Below, one piece after another: positions 8,578 to 17,249 of a DNA stretch of 64,000 nt. How positions within the stretch are numbered: the stretch's first letter is position 1; every line of letters starts with the position of its first letter. A model generated the notes under the pieces. The model was not told where the DNA came from. It saw only the letters and a list, made by a program, of their open reading frames with translations, and did not search any database. This DNA comes from Actinobacillus suis ATCC 33415. Its GTDB lineage: Bacteria > Pseudomonadota > Gammaproteobacteria > Enterobacterales > Pasteurellaceae. A program made the position numbers and the translations under genes. The DNA lies in contig NZ_CP009159.1 in the NCBI RefSeq assembly GCF_000739435.1, positions 1,612,001-1,676,000 of the forward strand, written 5' to 3'.

Positions 8578-8626
8578 ACAACCCTATCCTACTCGACTAA
8601 ATCATAAAGTGGAGTAATAGGGTTGT
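8578..8626 (+). other. ptsH-ptsI intercistronic hairpin
   Basis: ACAACCCTAT and ATAGGGTTGT form a perfect 10-bp stem closing a 29-nt loop that contains a further TACTC/GAGTA pairing. No T-run follows, so it is more likely an mRNA processing or stability element than a terminator. It could keep HPr levels above those of enzyme I. Confidence 0.5.
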
Positions 8627-8675
8627 ATTATGCTATCTAAGCATTACCGAATCACTTTTAAAACAAGGACAGACT

Positions 8676-10397
8676 ATGATTACAGGTATCGCAGCTTCTC
8701 CAGGCGTTGTGTTTGGCAAAGCACTCGTATTAAAAGAAGAGCCAATCGTACTCAATACTCAGAAAATCACAGCGGATCAAATCGAAGTTGAAAAAGCGAA
8801 ATTCTTTGCTGGTCGTGAAAAAGCCGCAGCACAATTAACTGCAATTAAAGAAAAAGCTAGACGCACTCTTGGTGAAGAAAAAGAAGCTATCTTCGAAGGT
8901 CACTTAATGATCTTAGAAGATGAAGAGCTTGAAGAAGAAATCTTAGGCTATATTGCTGATAACCTTGTAACTGCAGATGTTGCTACAAGTAAAGTGATTG
9001 ATATGCAAGCTTCTATGCTTGCAGAAATTGATGATGAATACTTAAAAGAACGTGCTGGCGATATCCGCGATATCGGTAACCGTCTATTACGTAACATTCT
9101 TGGTATGCACATCATCGATTTAGGTGATATTCAAGAAGAAGTTATTTTAGTTGCTTATGACTTAACACCTTCTGAAACGGCACAATTAAACTTAGATAAA
9201 GTATTAGGCTTTATTACTGATATTGGCGGTCGTACATCTCACACTTCAATTATGGCTCGTTCATTAGAGCTTCCTGCTATCGTTGGTACAAATGATATTA
9301 CCGCACGTGTTAAAACCGGTGATACATTAATTTTAGATGCAGTAAATAACCAAATTCACATTAATCCTTCAGACGCAGAAATCGCAGAATTCAAAGCGGT
9401 TCAAGAACGTGTTGCGGCTGAAAAAGCAGAACTTGCAAAATTAAAAGAATTACCGGCGGAAACTTTAGACGGTCACCGTATCGAAGTTGCAGGTAATATC
9501 GGAACAATCCGTGATGTTGACGGCGTATTACGTAATGGTGGTGAGTCTGTCGGTTTATATCGTACCGAATTCTTATTTATGGATCGTAGCGAATTACCAG
9601 GCGAAGAAGAACAATTCCAAGCATATAAAGAAATTGTTGAAGCAATGGGCGGTAAACAAGTTGTGTTACGTACCATGGATATCGGCGGTGACAAAGAATT
9701 ACCGTACTTAAACTTACCAAAAGAAATGAACCCATTCTTAGGTTGGCGTGCGGTGCGTATCGGTTTAACACGTCGTGAAATCTTAGATACGCAATTACGA
9801 GCAGTATTACGTGCATCAGCATTCGGTAAATTAGCGGTAATGTTCCCGATGATTATCTCTGTTGAAGAAATTCGTGAATTAAAAGCAATCGTTGCGGAAT
9901 TAAAAGAACAGCTCCGTGCGGAAGGCAAAGCATTCGATGAAAACCTTCAATTAGGTATCATGGTTGAGACTCCGTCAGCGGCGGTAAATGCACGTCACCT
10001 TGCGAAAGAAGCTGACTTCTTTAGTATCGGTACCAATGACTTAACCCAATATACCTTAGCGGTTGACCGCGGTAATGAAATCATTGCGCACCTTTACAAC
10101 CCATTAAGCCCATCAGTATTAAACTTAATCAAACAAGTAATTGATGCGTCACACGCTGAAGGTAAATGGACTGGTATGTGTGGTGAATTAGCCGGCGATG
10201 TTCGTGCAACGGCATTATTACTTGGTATGGGCTTAGATGAGTTTAGTATGAGTGCAATTTCTGTGCCTCACGTGAAAAAACTTGCACGTTCAATCAACTA
10301 TGCAGATGCAAAAGCATTGGCAGACGAGGCATTAGCACAGCCGACTGCAGCTGACATTGAAAAATTAGTTAACGATTTTTACGCTAAACTGAACTAA
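8676..10397 (+). CDS. ptsI: PTS enzyme I
   Basis: Phosphoenolpyruvate-protein phosphotransferase that starts the PTS phosphate relay by phosphorylating HPr. The length of 573 residues is standard. The phospho-histidine is in [13 protein letters not shown] near residue 189. The C-terminal PEP-binding barrel carries [11 protein letters not shown], the MVETPSA segment, and the active-site cysteine in GMCGELAGD near residue 502. AAGGAC precedes the start. The gene lies between ptsH and crr and serves ScrA and any other PTS permeases in the cell. Confidence 0.97.
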   Translation: MITGIAASPGVVFGKALVLKEEPIVLNTQKITADQIEVEKAKFFAGREKAAAQLTAIKEKARRTLGEEKEAIFEGHLMILEDEELEEEILGYIADNLVTADVATSKVIDMQASMLAEIDDEYLKERAGDIRDIGNRLLRNILGMHIIDLGDIQEEVILVAYDLTPSETAQLNLDKVLGFITDIGGRTSHTSIMARSLELPAIVGTNDITARVKTGDTLILDAVNNQIHINPSDAEIAEFKAVQERVAAEKAELAKLKELPAETLDGHRIEVAGNIGTIRDVDGVLRNGGESVGLYRTEFLFMDRSELPGEEEQFQAYKEIVEAMGGKQVVLRTMDIGGDKELPYLNLPKEMNPFLGWRAVRIGLTRREILDTQLRAVLRASAFGKLAVMFPMIISVEEIRELKAIVAELKEQLRAEGKAFDENLQLGIMVETPSAAVNARHLAKEADFFSIGTNDLTQYTLAVDRGNEIIAHLYNPLSPSVLNLIKQVIDASHAEGKWTGMCGELAGDVRATALLLGMGLDEFSMSAISVPHVKKLARSINYADAKALADEALAQPTAADIEKLVNDFYAKLN

Positions 10398-10418
10398 TTT
10401 TCAATAAATAGCATACAA

Positions 10419-10457
10419 AAACAGAATTCTCGTATAGAATGTACGGGAATTTTGTTT
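10419..10457 (+). other. ptsI-crr intercistronic hairpin
   Basis: AAACAGAATTCTCGTA pairs with TACGGGAATTTTGTTT through two G-U or mismatched positions, with a 7-nt loop and an ATTATTT tail. It could be a leaky terminator or a processing site between ptsI and crr. Confidence 0.4.
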
Positions 10458-10481
10458 ATTATTTAAATAACGGAGATTTCT

Positions 10482-10982
10482 ATGGGCTTTTTCGACAAAT
10501 TATTTGGCTCAAAACAAGCAGCGGCAAAAGAGGTTAAAGTTTATGCACCTCTTTCAGGTGAAATTGTAAACATCGAAGATGTACCAGATGTTGTTTTCTC
10601 TGAAAAAATCGTTGGTGACGGTGTTGCAATTCGTCCAAACGGTGACACAATCGTTGCGCCAGTAAACGGTACTATCGGTAAAATTTTCGAAACAAACCAC
10701 GCATTCTCAATTGAATCAGATGAAGGTGTTGAATTATTCGTTCACTTCGGTATTGATACGGTTGAATTAAAAGGTGAAGGTTTTACCCGTGTAGCTCAAG
10801 AAGGCCAATCAGTAAAAGCTGGTGACCCGATTATCAAATTTGATTTAGAATTACTTGAAAGCAAAGCAAAATCAGTATTAACGCCGGTTGTAATTTCTAA
10901 TATGGACGAAATCAGCAACTTAGACAAAAAAGTCGGTCAAGTTGTTGCTGGTGAAAGCGTTGTATTAACATTAACTAAATAA
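10482..10982 (+). CDS. crr: Glucose-type EIIA protein (EIIA-Glc)
   Basis: Soluble PTS component that takes phosphate from HPr and passes it to IIB domains; in enterics it also controls adenylate cyclase and inducer exclusion. The 166-residue length is typical. The phospho-acceptor His88 lies in [15 protein letters not shown], with the second conserved histidine at residue 73. The N-terminal segment [11 protein letters not shown] is the amphipathic membrane-binding tail. Last gene of ptsHI-crr, closed by a strong terminator. ScrA lacks an EIIA domain, so Crr is the likely donor for sucrose uptake. Confidence 0.96.
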   Translation: MGFFDKLFGSKQAAAKEVKVYAPLSGEIVNIEDVPDVVFSEKIVGDGVAIRPNGDTIVAPVNGTIGKIFETNHAFSIESDEGVELFVHFGIDTVELKGEGFTRVAQEGQSVKAGDPIIKFDLELLESKAKSVLTPVVISNMDEISNLDKKVGQVVAGESVVLTLTK

Positions 10983-11004
10983 TTGATTTAGTTGAATAAA
11001 TAAC

Positions 11005-11035
11005 TGCCACGATAGTAAAATATCGTGGCATTTTT
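11005..11035 (+). terminator. Terminator of ptsHI-crr
   Basis: TGCCACGATA and TATCGTGGCA form a 10-bp stem with a GTAAAA loop, followed by TTTTTATT. Confidence 0.85.
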
Positions 11036-11101
11036 ATTGGTCTAATTTTATTTAGTTATAGCGAAAAAATAATCAAACGGGTAAAATGGACATAAGTTTT
11101 T

Positions 11102-11136
11102 GCGTAAAGGGATTTCTCTTTACGCTTTTATTTTCT
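11102..11136 (+). terminator. Terminator-like hairpin upstream of miaB
   Basis: GCGTAAAG and CTTTACGC form an 8-bp stem with an 8-nt loop, followed by TTTTATTTTCT. It sits 33 bp before miaB. A weak -10 (TAAAAT, 11082-11087) would place it inside the miaB leader, so it is either a back-up terminator for crr or a miaB attenuator. Confidence 0.5.
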
Positions 11137-11168
11137 ACTTATTAATAACTTATTATTTTTGAGACATT

Positions 11169-12596
11169 ATGGCGAAATTACATATTACAACTTGGGGCTG
11201 CCAAATGAATGAGTACGACTCATCAAAAATGGCGGATCTTCTAAATTCTACTCACGGGCTAGAACTTACCGATAAACCGGAAGAAGCGGACGTTTTATTA
11301 CTTAATACCTGCTCAATTCGTGAAAAAGCACAAGAAAAAGTATTCTCGCAACTTGGTCGCTGGAAAAACTGGAAAAAAGATAAACCGGAATTAATTATCG
11401 GCGTAGGCGGTTGTGTGGCTTCACAAGAAGGTGAGCACATTCGTGAGCGTGCACCGTTTGTTGATATCGTATTCGGCCCACAAACATTGCACCGTTTACC
11501 GGAAATGATCAACAAAATCCGTGGTGGAGACCGTGCGATCGTTGATATTTCTTTCCCGGAAATTGAAAAATTTGACCGCTTGCCGGAACCTCGTGCTGAA
11601 GGCCCAACTGCTTTCGTTTCAATTATGGAAGGTTGTAATAAATACTGCTCATTCTGCGTAGTGCCTTACACACGTGGTGAAGAAGTTTCTCGTCCGGTGG
11701 ATGACGTATTATTTGAAATCGCACAATTAGCGGAACAAGGCGTACGTGAAGTGAACTTACTCGGTCAAAACGTGAATGCTTATCGCGGTGAAACTTTTGA
11801 CGGTGGCATCTGCACATTTGCAGAGCTACTGCGTTTAGTTGCAGCGATTGACGGTATCGACCGTGTACGCTATACCACCAGCCACCCGATTGAATTTACC
11901 GATGACATCATTGAAGTTTATCGTGACACACCTGAATTAGTGAGCTTCTTACACTTACCAATTCAAAGTGGTGCGGATCGTGTATTAACGATGATGAAAC
12001 GTAACCATACGGCATTAGAGTATAAAGCGATCATTCGTAAACTACGTGAAGTTCGTCCGAATATTCAGATCAGTTCAGACTTTATCGTTGGCTTCCCGGG
12101 TGAAACGGCGGAAGACTTCGAACAAACGATGAAAGTGATCGAACAAGTCAACTTTGATATGAGCTTCAGCTTTATCTACTCTGCTCGCCCGGGTACACCG
12201 GCAGCTGACTTACCGGATGATATTTCGGAAGAAGAGAAAAAAGAACGTTTAGCGCGTTTACAACAACGTATCAATCATCAAGCAATGCAATTCAGCCGTG
12301 CAATGTTAGGCACGGAACAACGTGTATTGGTGGAAGGCCCGTCTAAAAAAGATATTATGGAATTAACCGGCCGTACCGAAAACAACCGTATCGTTAACTT
12401 CCAAGGCACACCGGATATGATTGGTAAATTTGTGGACATTAAAATCACCGATGTTTATACCAACTCATTGCGTGGCGATGTAGTGCGAACCGAAGACGAA
12501 ATGGGCTTACGTGTCGTAGAATCTGCGGCAAGCGTTATCGCCCGTACGCGTAAAGAAGACGAACTAGGTGTCGGCAAATACGTGGTAAATCTGTAA
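11169..12596 (+). CDS. miaB: tRNA-2-methylthio-N6-isopentenyladenosine synthase
   Basis: Radical-SAM methylthiotransferase that adds the methylthio group to i6A37 of tRNAs reading UNN codons. The 475-residue protein has an N-terminal UPF0004 domain whose cluster-binding cysteines lie in [18 protein letters not shown] and VGGCVASQ. The radical-SAM cluster motif CNKYCSFC is near residue 157, and a C-terminal TRAM domain follows. It acts after MiaA, encoded elsewhere in this window at 51.5-52.4 kb. Single gene with its own terminator. Confidence 0.97.
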   Translation: MAKLHITTWGCQMNEYDSSKMADLLNSTHGLELTDKPEEADVLLLNTCSIREKAQEKVFSQLGRWKNWKKDKPELIIGVGGCVASQEGEHIRERAPFVDIVFGPQTLHRLPEMINKIRGGDRAIVDISFPEIEKFDRLPEPRAEGPTAFVSIMEGCNKYCSFCVVPYTRGEEVSRPVDDVLFEIAQLAEQGVREVNLLGQNVNAYRGETFDGGICTFAELLRLVAAIDGIDRVRYTTSHPIEFTDDIIEVYRDTPELVSFLHLPIQSGADRVLTMMKRNHTALEYKAIIRKLREVRPNIQISSDFIVGFPGETAEDFEQTMKVIEQVNFDMSFSFIYSARPGTPAADLPDDISEEEKKERLARLQQRINHQAMQFSRAMLGTEQRVLVEGPSKKDIMELTGRTENNRIVNFQGTPDMIGKFVDIKITDVYTNSLRGDVVRTEDEMGLRVVESAASVIARTRKEDELGVGKYVVNL

Positions 12597-12605
12597 AAGA
12601 TTAGA

Positions 12606-12638
12606 TAAAAAAACTCAGCCTTATGGCTGAGTTTTTTT
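12606..12638 (+). terminator. Terminator after miaB
   Basis: AAAAACTCAGCC and GGCTGAGTTTTT pair around a TTAT loop with a T7 tail. Confidence 0.88.
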
Positions 12639-12664
12639 ATGTACAAACGTTAGAGACAGCTGTA

Positions 12665-12722
12665 ACAAGCGGTCAAATTTAGCCTATTTTTTGCAAATTT
12701 TGCAACAAAAAAGACCGCTTGT
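12665..12722. repeat. Inverted uptake-signal pair
   Basis: ACAAGCGGT (12665-12673) and ACCGCTTGT (12714-12722) face each other between miaB and the DUF417 gene. They can form a stem with a loop of about 40 nt, and the minus strand has a T-run inside it (ACAAGCGGTCTTTTTTG). Confidence 0.7.
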
Positions 12723-12734
12723 CGAATGATCTCC

Positions 12735-13370
12735 TTATGCCGCTTTCTTACGTGCAAGAATACGGTTTGCACATTCTGCTGCCGCGGTTAAACCGCCTGC
12801 CATCATAATAATATCTTTCACAATCAAGCGACCAACACCGGATAAATAAGGGAAGCCGTGTGCCGGCGTCGGCATATCACCGCCAAGGTTTGGTACCCAC
12901 GCCTCCGGTGTCGTAATTAAGAAAGAGAGCGTGACAATCGACATACCAAAGGTAAGTAAACCACCGGCTAAACCTGCAGTTGCATTCCAAATACCAAGTA
13001 AGGTTAAAATACCAACGGTTACAATCGTTGCGCCAATAATATAAGAAGCGGTGTAAGTGCCGTTTTCTTTATGCCATTCAATATTTTTCGCCACCATTTT
13101 GCCTTCAGGATTTTTATGTAAGGTATATTCCATCACCATTTCACCTTTATCATTCGGCACAAGGTTAGGGCCTTTTTCATACATATAACTGAAGAATGGA
13201 CTATTCGACACAAAATGCGCAATACCGTCCGCTTCATATTGGCAAACTTTGAGTCCGCCAATCCATGCCATAACGATAAAAATCGCAATACGAATAAAGT
13301 TGATAAATTGGCGCTGCATCGGCGCAACGATTTTCGCAACAAATTCAACAAAAATGTTAAATGCGTTCAT
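12735..13370 (-). CDS. DUF417 (YkgB/RclC-type) inner-membrane protein
   Basis: The 211-residue protein starts with an amphipathic segment and then MAWIGGLKVCQYEADGI, the typical opening of DUF417 proteins. About four membrane segments follow, near residues 22-42, 108-128, 132-152 and 185-203. The conserved ISNSP-like motif appears as FVSNSPFFSY near residue 53. A soluble loop of about 45 residues (residues 60-105) is longer than in E. coli RclC. E. coli RclC belongs to a reactive-chlorine resistance system; the partners RclA and RclB are not present here, so that function cannot be transferred. A dyad operator lies 29 bp upstream. Confidence 0.75.
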   Translation of the reverse strand: MNAFNIFVEFVAKIVAPMQRQFINFIRIAIFIVMAWIGGLKVCQYEADGIAHFVSNSPFFSYMYEKGPNLVPNDKGEMVMEYTLHKNPEGKMVAKNIEWHKENGTYTASYIIGATIVTVGILTLLGIWNATAGLAGGLLTFGMSIVTLSFLITTPEAWVPNLGGDMPTPAHGFPYLSGVGRLIVKDIIMMAGGLTAAAECANRILARKKAA

Positions 13371-13398
13371 TTTTAACCTCTATAAATACAAATTCAAG

Positions 13399-13419
13399 GA
13401 TAAGAAACAATTTCTTATC
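13399..13419. promoter_or_regulatory. Perfect inverted repeat upstream of the DUF417 gene
   Basis: GATAAGAAA and TTTCTTATC are perfect 9-bp arms around CAA. The TTTCTTA half recurs within ATTTCTTACA at 13444-13453. This looks like a dimeric regulator site. I found no good match to FNR, NsrR, ArgR or Fur consensus. Confidence 0.5.
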
Positions 13420-13549
13420 ACTGTTTCGTACCCCTTAATAAGTATTTCTTACAGGTCAAAACAAATAAATTTTAATTTATAATTAAAAAGTCTAATCAAT
13501 ATATTCTTATGTTAAAAAAGCATAAAAAATGTTTATTATGTAGGCAAAA

Positions 13550-14629
13550 TTAATGAACATAGCCCGCATCAATATCGGCATCCGGATTTACTTTATCGTA
13601 TTTTTGTTCGTTGGTTTTACCGGTATAAATTTCCGGATTTTCTGCGCCTTCAACAATTAACTTACCTTTTGCCCCTTTATCAGTTCTAAAAATACTGTGA
13701 TCAATAAAGGTATATTCGCCCGGCACCTTCATTTCCATTTCAACCACAGTAACACCGCCTGCCGGAATCAATGTCGTTTGCACATGATGGTTTTTAAGCG
13801 CTCCACCTTCAACATAGACCGTATCAAACGGTTTTCCGATCAAATGGAAAGAAGAGACTTTATTTGGCCCGGCATTACCGACAAACAAACGTACTTTTTC
13901 ACCGACTTTTGCCTTTAAAGCATTTTCACCTGTCGTTGAACCGACTTTACCGTTAAACACCACATAGTCAGGTAATTCATAACTCGCTTTTGTCATATCG
14001 AAAATTTTCAGTTCAGGATTTGCGCCGTCTTTTACATAAAATTCATTTTGCATTAAATAAAATTCTCTATCGACTTTCGGTAATCCCTCTTTTGGTTCTA
14101 CCAGCATTAAACCGAACATTCCTTTACCCAAATGCACTGAAACCGGATCGGCTCCGCAATGGTATAAATATAATCCCGGTGACATCGCCCGAAAGGCAAA
14201 CTTTGTTTGCTTACCGATTTCAGTTAAACTTGCTTTAGCTCCACCGTCCGGTGCAGCAGCAGAGTGGAAATCAATCGCATGTGCCATTTTACCGTTTGCC
14301 GGATTGGAAACCTGAACTTCAACCATATCTCCCTCACGAACTCGAATAAAAGGTGCCGGCGTTGAACCATTGAACGTCCAATATTTAAATTTCACCCCTT
14401 TTTCGATTTCCATCACTTTTTCCAGAGTTTCCAATTTAACCACTACTTTTGCCGGTGTATTGCGCACTAACGGCTTGGGAACATTCGGCGCAACGGTTAA
14501 TTCCGCCTCAATTGTCGGTAAATTTTTAACCGGAATTAAATCTGGATTTTCAGCTATTGTTTGTTCTGCCATTAGTGGAGCACTAACTAAAAATGCAGCA
14601 AAACAAAGGGTAATAAGAGACTTTTTCAT
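13550..14629 (-). CDS. aniA: Copper-containing nitrite reductase
   Basis: Reduces nitrite to nitric oxide in the periplasm or at the outer membrane. The 359-residue protein has a signal peptide (residues 1-21, ending PLMA) and two cupredoxin domains. Copper ligands are visible: HAIDFHSA (type 1 His, catalytic Asp, type 2 His), then LYHCGADPVSVHLGKGMFG with the type 2 His and the type 1 Cys, His and Met. The second-domain ligand region is FHLIG and FIDHSIFR. There is no lipobox, unlike neisserial AniA. No nitric oxide reductase gene lies nearby. The start is supported by GAAGGA, and a TATAAT -10 is at 14669-14664. Confidence 0.92.
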   Translation of the reverse strand: MKKSLITLCFAAFLVSAPLMAEQTIAENPDLIPVKNLPTIEAELTVAPNVPKPLVRNTPAKVVVKLETLEKVMEIEKGVKFKYWTFNGSTPAPFIRVREGDMVEVQVSNPANGKMAHAIDFHSAAAPDGGAKASLTEIGKQTKFAFRAMSPGLYLYHCGADPVSVHLGKGMFGLMLVEPKEGLPKVDREFYLMQNEFYVKDGANPELKIFDMTKASYELPDYVVFNGKVGSTTGENALKAKVGEKVRLFVGNAGPNKVSSFHLIGKPFDTVYVEGGALKNHHVQTTLIPAGGVTVVEMEMKVPGEYTFIDHSIFRTDKGAKGKLIVEGAENPEIYTGKTNEQKYDKVNPDADIDAGYVH

Positions 14630-14663
14630 CGGTAATTCCTTCGTGTATGAAACCTTCGTTTAA

Positions 14664-14669
14664 ATTATA
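14664..14669 (-). promoter_or_regulatory. -10 element of the nitrite reductase gene
   Basis: The minus strand reads TATAAT, 35 bp upstream of the start codon. There is no good -35, which suggests dependence on an activator. A weak FNR-like dyad (TTGAT-TTTA-GTCAT) overlaps but is in the wrong place for a class II site. Confidence 0.4.
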
Positions 14670-14709
14670 ATGACTAAAATCAACAAGCGGTAGAATTTGA
14701 AATAGTTTT

Positions 14710-14738
14710 TGCAAAACTAAACCGTTTTAGCTAAGATA
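14710..14738 (+). promoter_or_regulatory. Fructokinase-scrB promoter
   Basis: TTGCAA (14710-14715) and TAAGAT (14733-14738) are 17 bp apart, with a ScrR-type operator filling the spacer exactly as in the scrA promoter. Confidence 0.6.
14718..14731. promoter_or_regulatory. ScrR-type operator, fructokinase site
   Basis: CTAAACCGTTTTAG is the reverse complement of scrA operator site 1 (CTAAAACGGTTTAG). It lies between -35 and -10. Confidence 0.68.
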
Positions 14739-14772
14739 AATTAACTATTTTTTACTAGATAAAGAGGCGTGT

Positions 14773-15696
14773 ATGAGCAAGATTTGGGTAACAGGCGATG
14801 CGGTGGTTGATTTAATTCCGGACGGTGAAAACCACTATTTAAAATGTGCAGGCGGTGCGCCGGCAAACGTTGCGGTAGGAGTTTCACGTTTAGGCGTTGA
14901 AGCAGGTTTCATCGGTCGAGTAGGTTTAGATCCGCTTGGCAAATTTATGCAGCAAACTCTTAATGCGGAAAAAGTTTCGACCGAACATATGATCCTTGAT
15001 CCAAAGCAACGTACTTCTACGGTGATCGTAGGCTTAGATGACGGTGAGCGCAGTTTTACCTTTATGGTGAACCCAAGTGCGGATCAATTCCTTGAAGTCA
15101 GTGATTTACCAACCTTCCAAAAAGGTGATTTCCTACACTGTTGTTCTATCGCACTTATCAATGATCCTTCTCGCTCTACCACAATTGAAGCGATTCGCCG
15201 GGTAAAAGAAGCAGGCGGCTTCTTCTCATTTGACCCGAATTTACGTGAATCGCTTTGGGCAAGTCTTGAAGAAATGAAACAAGTGGTAAATAGCGTGGTA
15301 GCGATGGCAGATGTACTTAAATTCTCTGAAGAAGAATTAACGCTGTTAACCAATACCACTACACTTGAACAAGCAACTCAAGTGATTACCGCGCAATATC
15401 CAGAGAAATTAATCATTATTACTTTAGGTAAAGACGGTGCGATTTATCACTTAAACGGTAACAGCCAAGTGGTTGCGGGCAAAGCGTTAAAACCGGTTGA
15501 TACCACCGGTGCCGGCGACGCCTTCGTAAGCGGCTTACTTGCCGGTTTATCACAAGTTGCGGATTGGAAAGACGAAAGCGTATTAGTGGATGTTATTCGT
15601 AAAGCGAATGCTTCTGGCGCTTTAGCAACAACAGCAAAAGGTGCGATGTCAGCATTACCAAACAAAGCAGAGCTAGAAGCATTTTTAGCGCAATAA
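14773..15696 (+). CDS. scrK: Fructokinase (PfkB family)
   Basis: Phosphorylates the fructose released when ScrB cleaves sucrose-6-phosphate. The 307-residue protein has the PfkB signatures: an N-terminal GGAPANVAVGVSRLG near residue 28 and the catalytic DTTGAGDAFVSG near residue 246. AAAGAGGC precedes the start. It is first in the fructokinase-scrB-scrR cluster, with a ScrR-type operator in its promoter. A perfect 22-bp palindrome with a T-run follows it, so scrB may be reduced relative to this gene. The symbol is assigned from context. Confidence 0.9.
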   Translation: MSKIWVTGDAVVDLIPDGENHYLKCAGGAPANVAVGVSRLGVEAGFIGRVGLDPLGKFMQQTLNAEKVSTEHMILDPKQRTSTVIVGLDDGERSFTFMVNPSADQFLEVSDLPTFQKGDFLHCCSIALINDPSRSTTIEAIRRVKEAGGFFSFDPNLRESLWASLEEMKQVVNSVVAMADVLKFSEEELTLLTNTTTLEQATQVITAQYPEKLIIITLGKDGAIYHLNGNSQVVAGKALKPVDTTGAGDAFVSGLLAGLSQVADWKDESVLVDVIRKANASGALATTAKGAMSALPNKAELEAFLAQ

Positions 15697-15701
15697 TCAC
15701 A

Positions 15702-15731
15702 ACAAGCGGTGAAATTTCACCGCTTTTTTGC
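15702..15731 (+). terminator. Uptake-signal palindrome between fructokinase and scrB
   Basis: AAGCGGTGAAA and TTTCACCGCTT form a perfect 22-bp palindrome followed by TTTTT. The left arm is part of an exact uptake signal (15702-15710). It ends 18 bp before the scrB start, so it would act as a partial terminator. Confidence 0.6.
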
Positions 15732-15747
15732 AATTTAGGATTTTACT

Positions 15748-17181
15748 ATGCACATTTTCAATAACGGCAAATACAAAAGCCTTCACGCAGCAGAACAAGG
15801 CGAATTAGCCACAATCCGCCAAACCGTGCTTTCTGATAAGGATTTCTATCCAACCTACCATTTAGCGCCACAAATCGGTTTATTTAACGATCCGAACGGT
15901 TTAATTTTTGACGGTGAGAAATACCATATCTTCGCACAATGGTTCCCTTATGATGCCTTGCATGGAATGAAACACTGGGAACATTTTATTACCCGTGATT
16001 TCCAAACTTTTGAAAAATCCGACCGCTTGATCCCAGATGAAATGTTTGAATCACATGGTTGCTATTCAGGCGGTGCAATTATGTGGCAAGACAAAATCGT
16101 AGCGTTTTACACCGGTAATACTCGCCGTGCGAGCGATAACCAACGTGTTCCGCACCAAAATATTGCGATTTTTGATAAGTCGGGCAAATTATTGGAAAAA
16201 CGTTGCATTATCGACCAAGCACCAGCCGGCTATACCGAGCATGTTCGTGATCCTAAACCGTTTGTGACTGCGGAAGGCAACATTCGCTTTGTGCTTGGCG
16301 CACAACGTGAGAACCTAACCGGAACTTGCTTAGTGTATGAAATGGACGATCTCGATAGTACACCTCGTTTAATTTCCGAATTAGCGGTAAAAGACTTTGA
16401 TAACAGCAATGTGTTTATGTGGGAATGTCCGGATCTGTTCCAACTTAGCGGTAAAGATGTGTTTGTTTGGTCGCCACAAGGCAAATTACGTGAGGCGCAT
16501 CAGTTCCAAAACAATTATCACGCGACCTATGCGCTGGGCAAATTAGAGGGGAATAACCTAACAGCCGAGCATATTGAAGAGCTAGACTACGGTTTTGATT
16601 TCTATGCTCCTCAGTCAGTACAAAATTCTGATCGTATTGTATTCGGTTGGGTCGGCTTACCGGATTTAACTTATCCGACTGATAAATATAAATGGCATTC
16701 AACCTTAAGCCTGCCACGCCAAATAAAAGTAGCAAACGGTAAAATTCAGCAGACACCAATCGTTCAACTCGCCGCAAAACAAGCGGTCGAAATTGACCAA
16801 ACAATTGCAATTGACAATCTTGATACGGCTTATTTGCAAATTTCTGTCGAAAATCAACCGCTTGCATTAAACTTCTTTAGCAATGATAACGGACAAACAT
16901 TGGGCTTACGTTATGAGAACGGTTTATTAACACTAGATCGCAGTGCAACGGAGCAGACCGATTTAATGGAAAAATTTGGTAGCCTTCGTCATTGCCAAGT
17001 GGATAAACTCGACAGCTTAGAGATTTTCTTTGACCGTTCTGTGGTAGAAATTTTCATCAATAGCGGAGAAAAAGTGATGACATCACGATTCTTTATTGCA
17101 AATCGAATCAATCTGTTAGAAACTTCTCGTCCGATAACCGTACAAGTTGCCCAAGTGCAGGCAATTCAAATCCAAAATTAA
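15748..17181 (+). CDS. scrB: Sucrose-6-phosphate hydrolase (GH32)
   Basis: Cleaves sucrose-6-phosphate to glucose-6-phosphate and fructose in the cytoplasm. The 477-residue protein is a normal GH32 invertase: nucleophile motif NDPNG at residues 47-51, transition-state RDP in VRDPKPF near residue 170, and general acid in MWECPDLF near residue 228. A C-terminal beta-sandwich includes EIFFDRSVVEIFIN. There is no signal peptide. AGGA precedes the start. The uptake signal at 16779-16787 lies within the coding sequence. Confidence 0.95.
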   Translation: MHIFNNGKYKSLHAAEQGELATIRQTVLSDKDFYPTYHLAPQIGLFNDPNGLIFDGEKYHIFAQWFPYDALHGMKHWEHFITRDFQTFEKSDRLIPDEMFESHGCYSGGAIMWQDKIVAFYTGNTRRASDNQRVPHQNIAIFDKSGKLLEKRCIIDQAPAGYTEHVRDPKPFVTAEGNIRFVLGAQRENLTGTCLVYEMDDLDSTPRLISELAVKDFDNSNVFMWECPDLFQLSGKDVFVWSPQGKLREAHQFQNNYHATYALGKLEGNNLTAEHIEELDYGFDFYAPQSVQNSDRIVFGWVGLPDLTYPTDKYKWHSTLSLPRQIKVANGKIQQTPIVQLAAKQAVEIDQTIAIDNLDTAYLQISVENQPLALNFFSNDNGQTLGLRYENGLLTLDRSATEQTDLMEKFGSLRHCQVDKLDSLEIFFDRSVVEIFINSGEKVMTSRFFIANRINLLETSRPITVQVAQVQAIQIQN

Positions 17182-17189
17182 AATAATAA

Positions 17190-17217
17190 GGCACAAGTAA
17201 AGCTTGTGCCGTTTTAC
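17190..17217 (+). terminator. Terminator between scrB and scrR
   Basis: GGCACAAG and CTTGTGCC form an 8-bp stem with loop TAAAG, followed by GTTTTACTT. It probably lowers scrR expression relative to scrB. Confidence 0.65.
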
Positions 17218-17249
17218 TTCCATACGAAAATCATTTTGAGGAAAAAACC

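Noticed and set aside
9473..9928. Long reverse frames inside ptsI
   Set aside because: Antisense shadow of a highly biased coding sequence, with no start signals or domain.
14670..14683. FNR-like dyad TTGAT-TTTA-GTCAT upstream of nitrite reductase
   Set aside because: Only one good half-site, and it lies about 20 bp from the predicted start instead of near -41.5.
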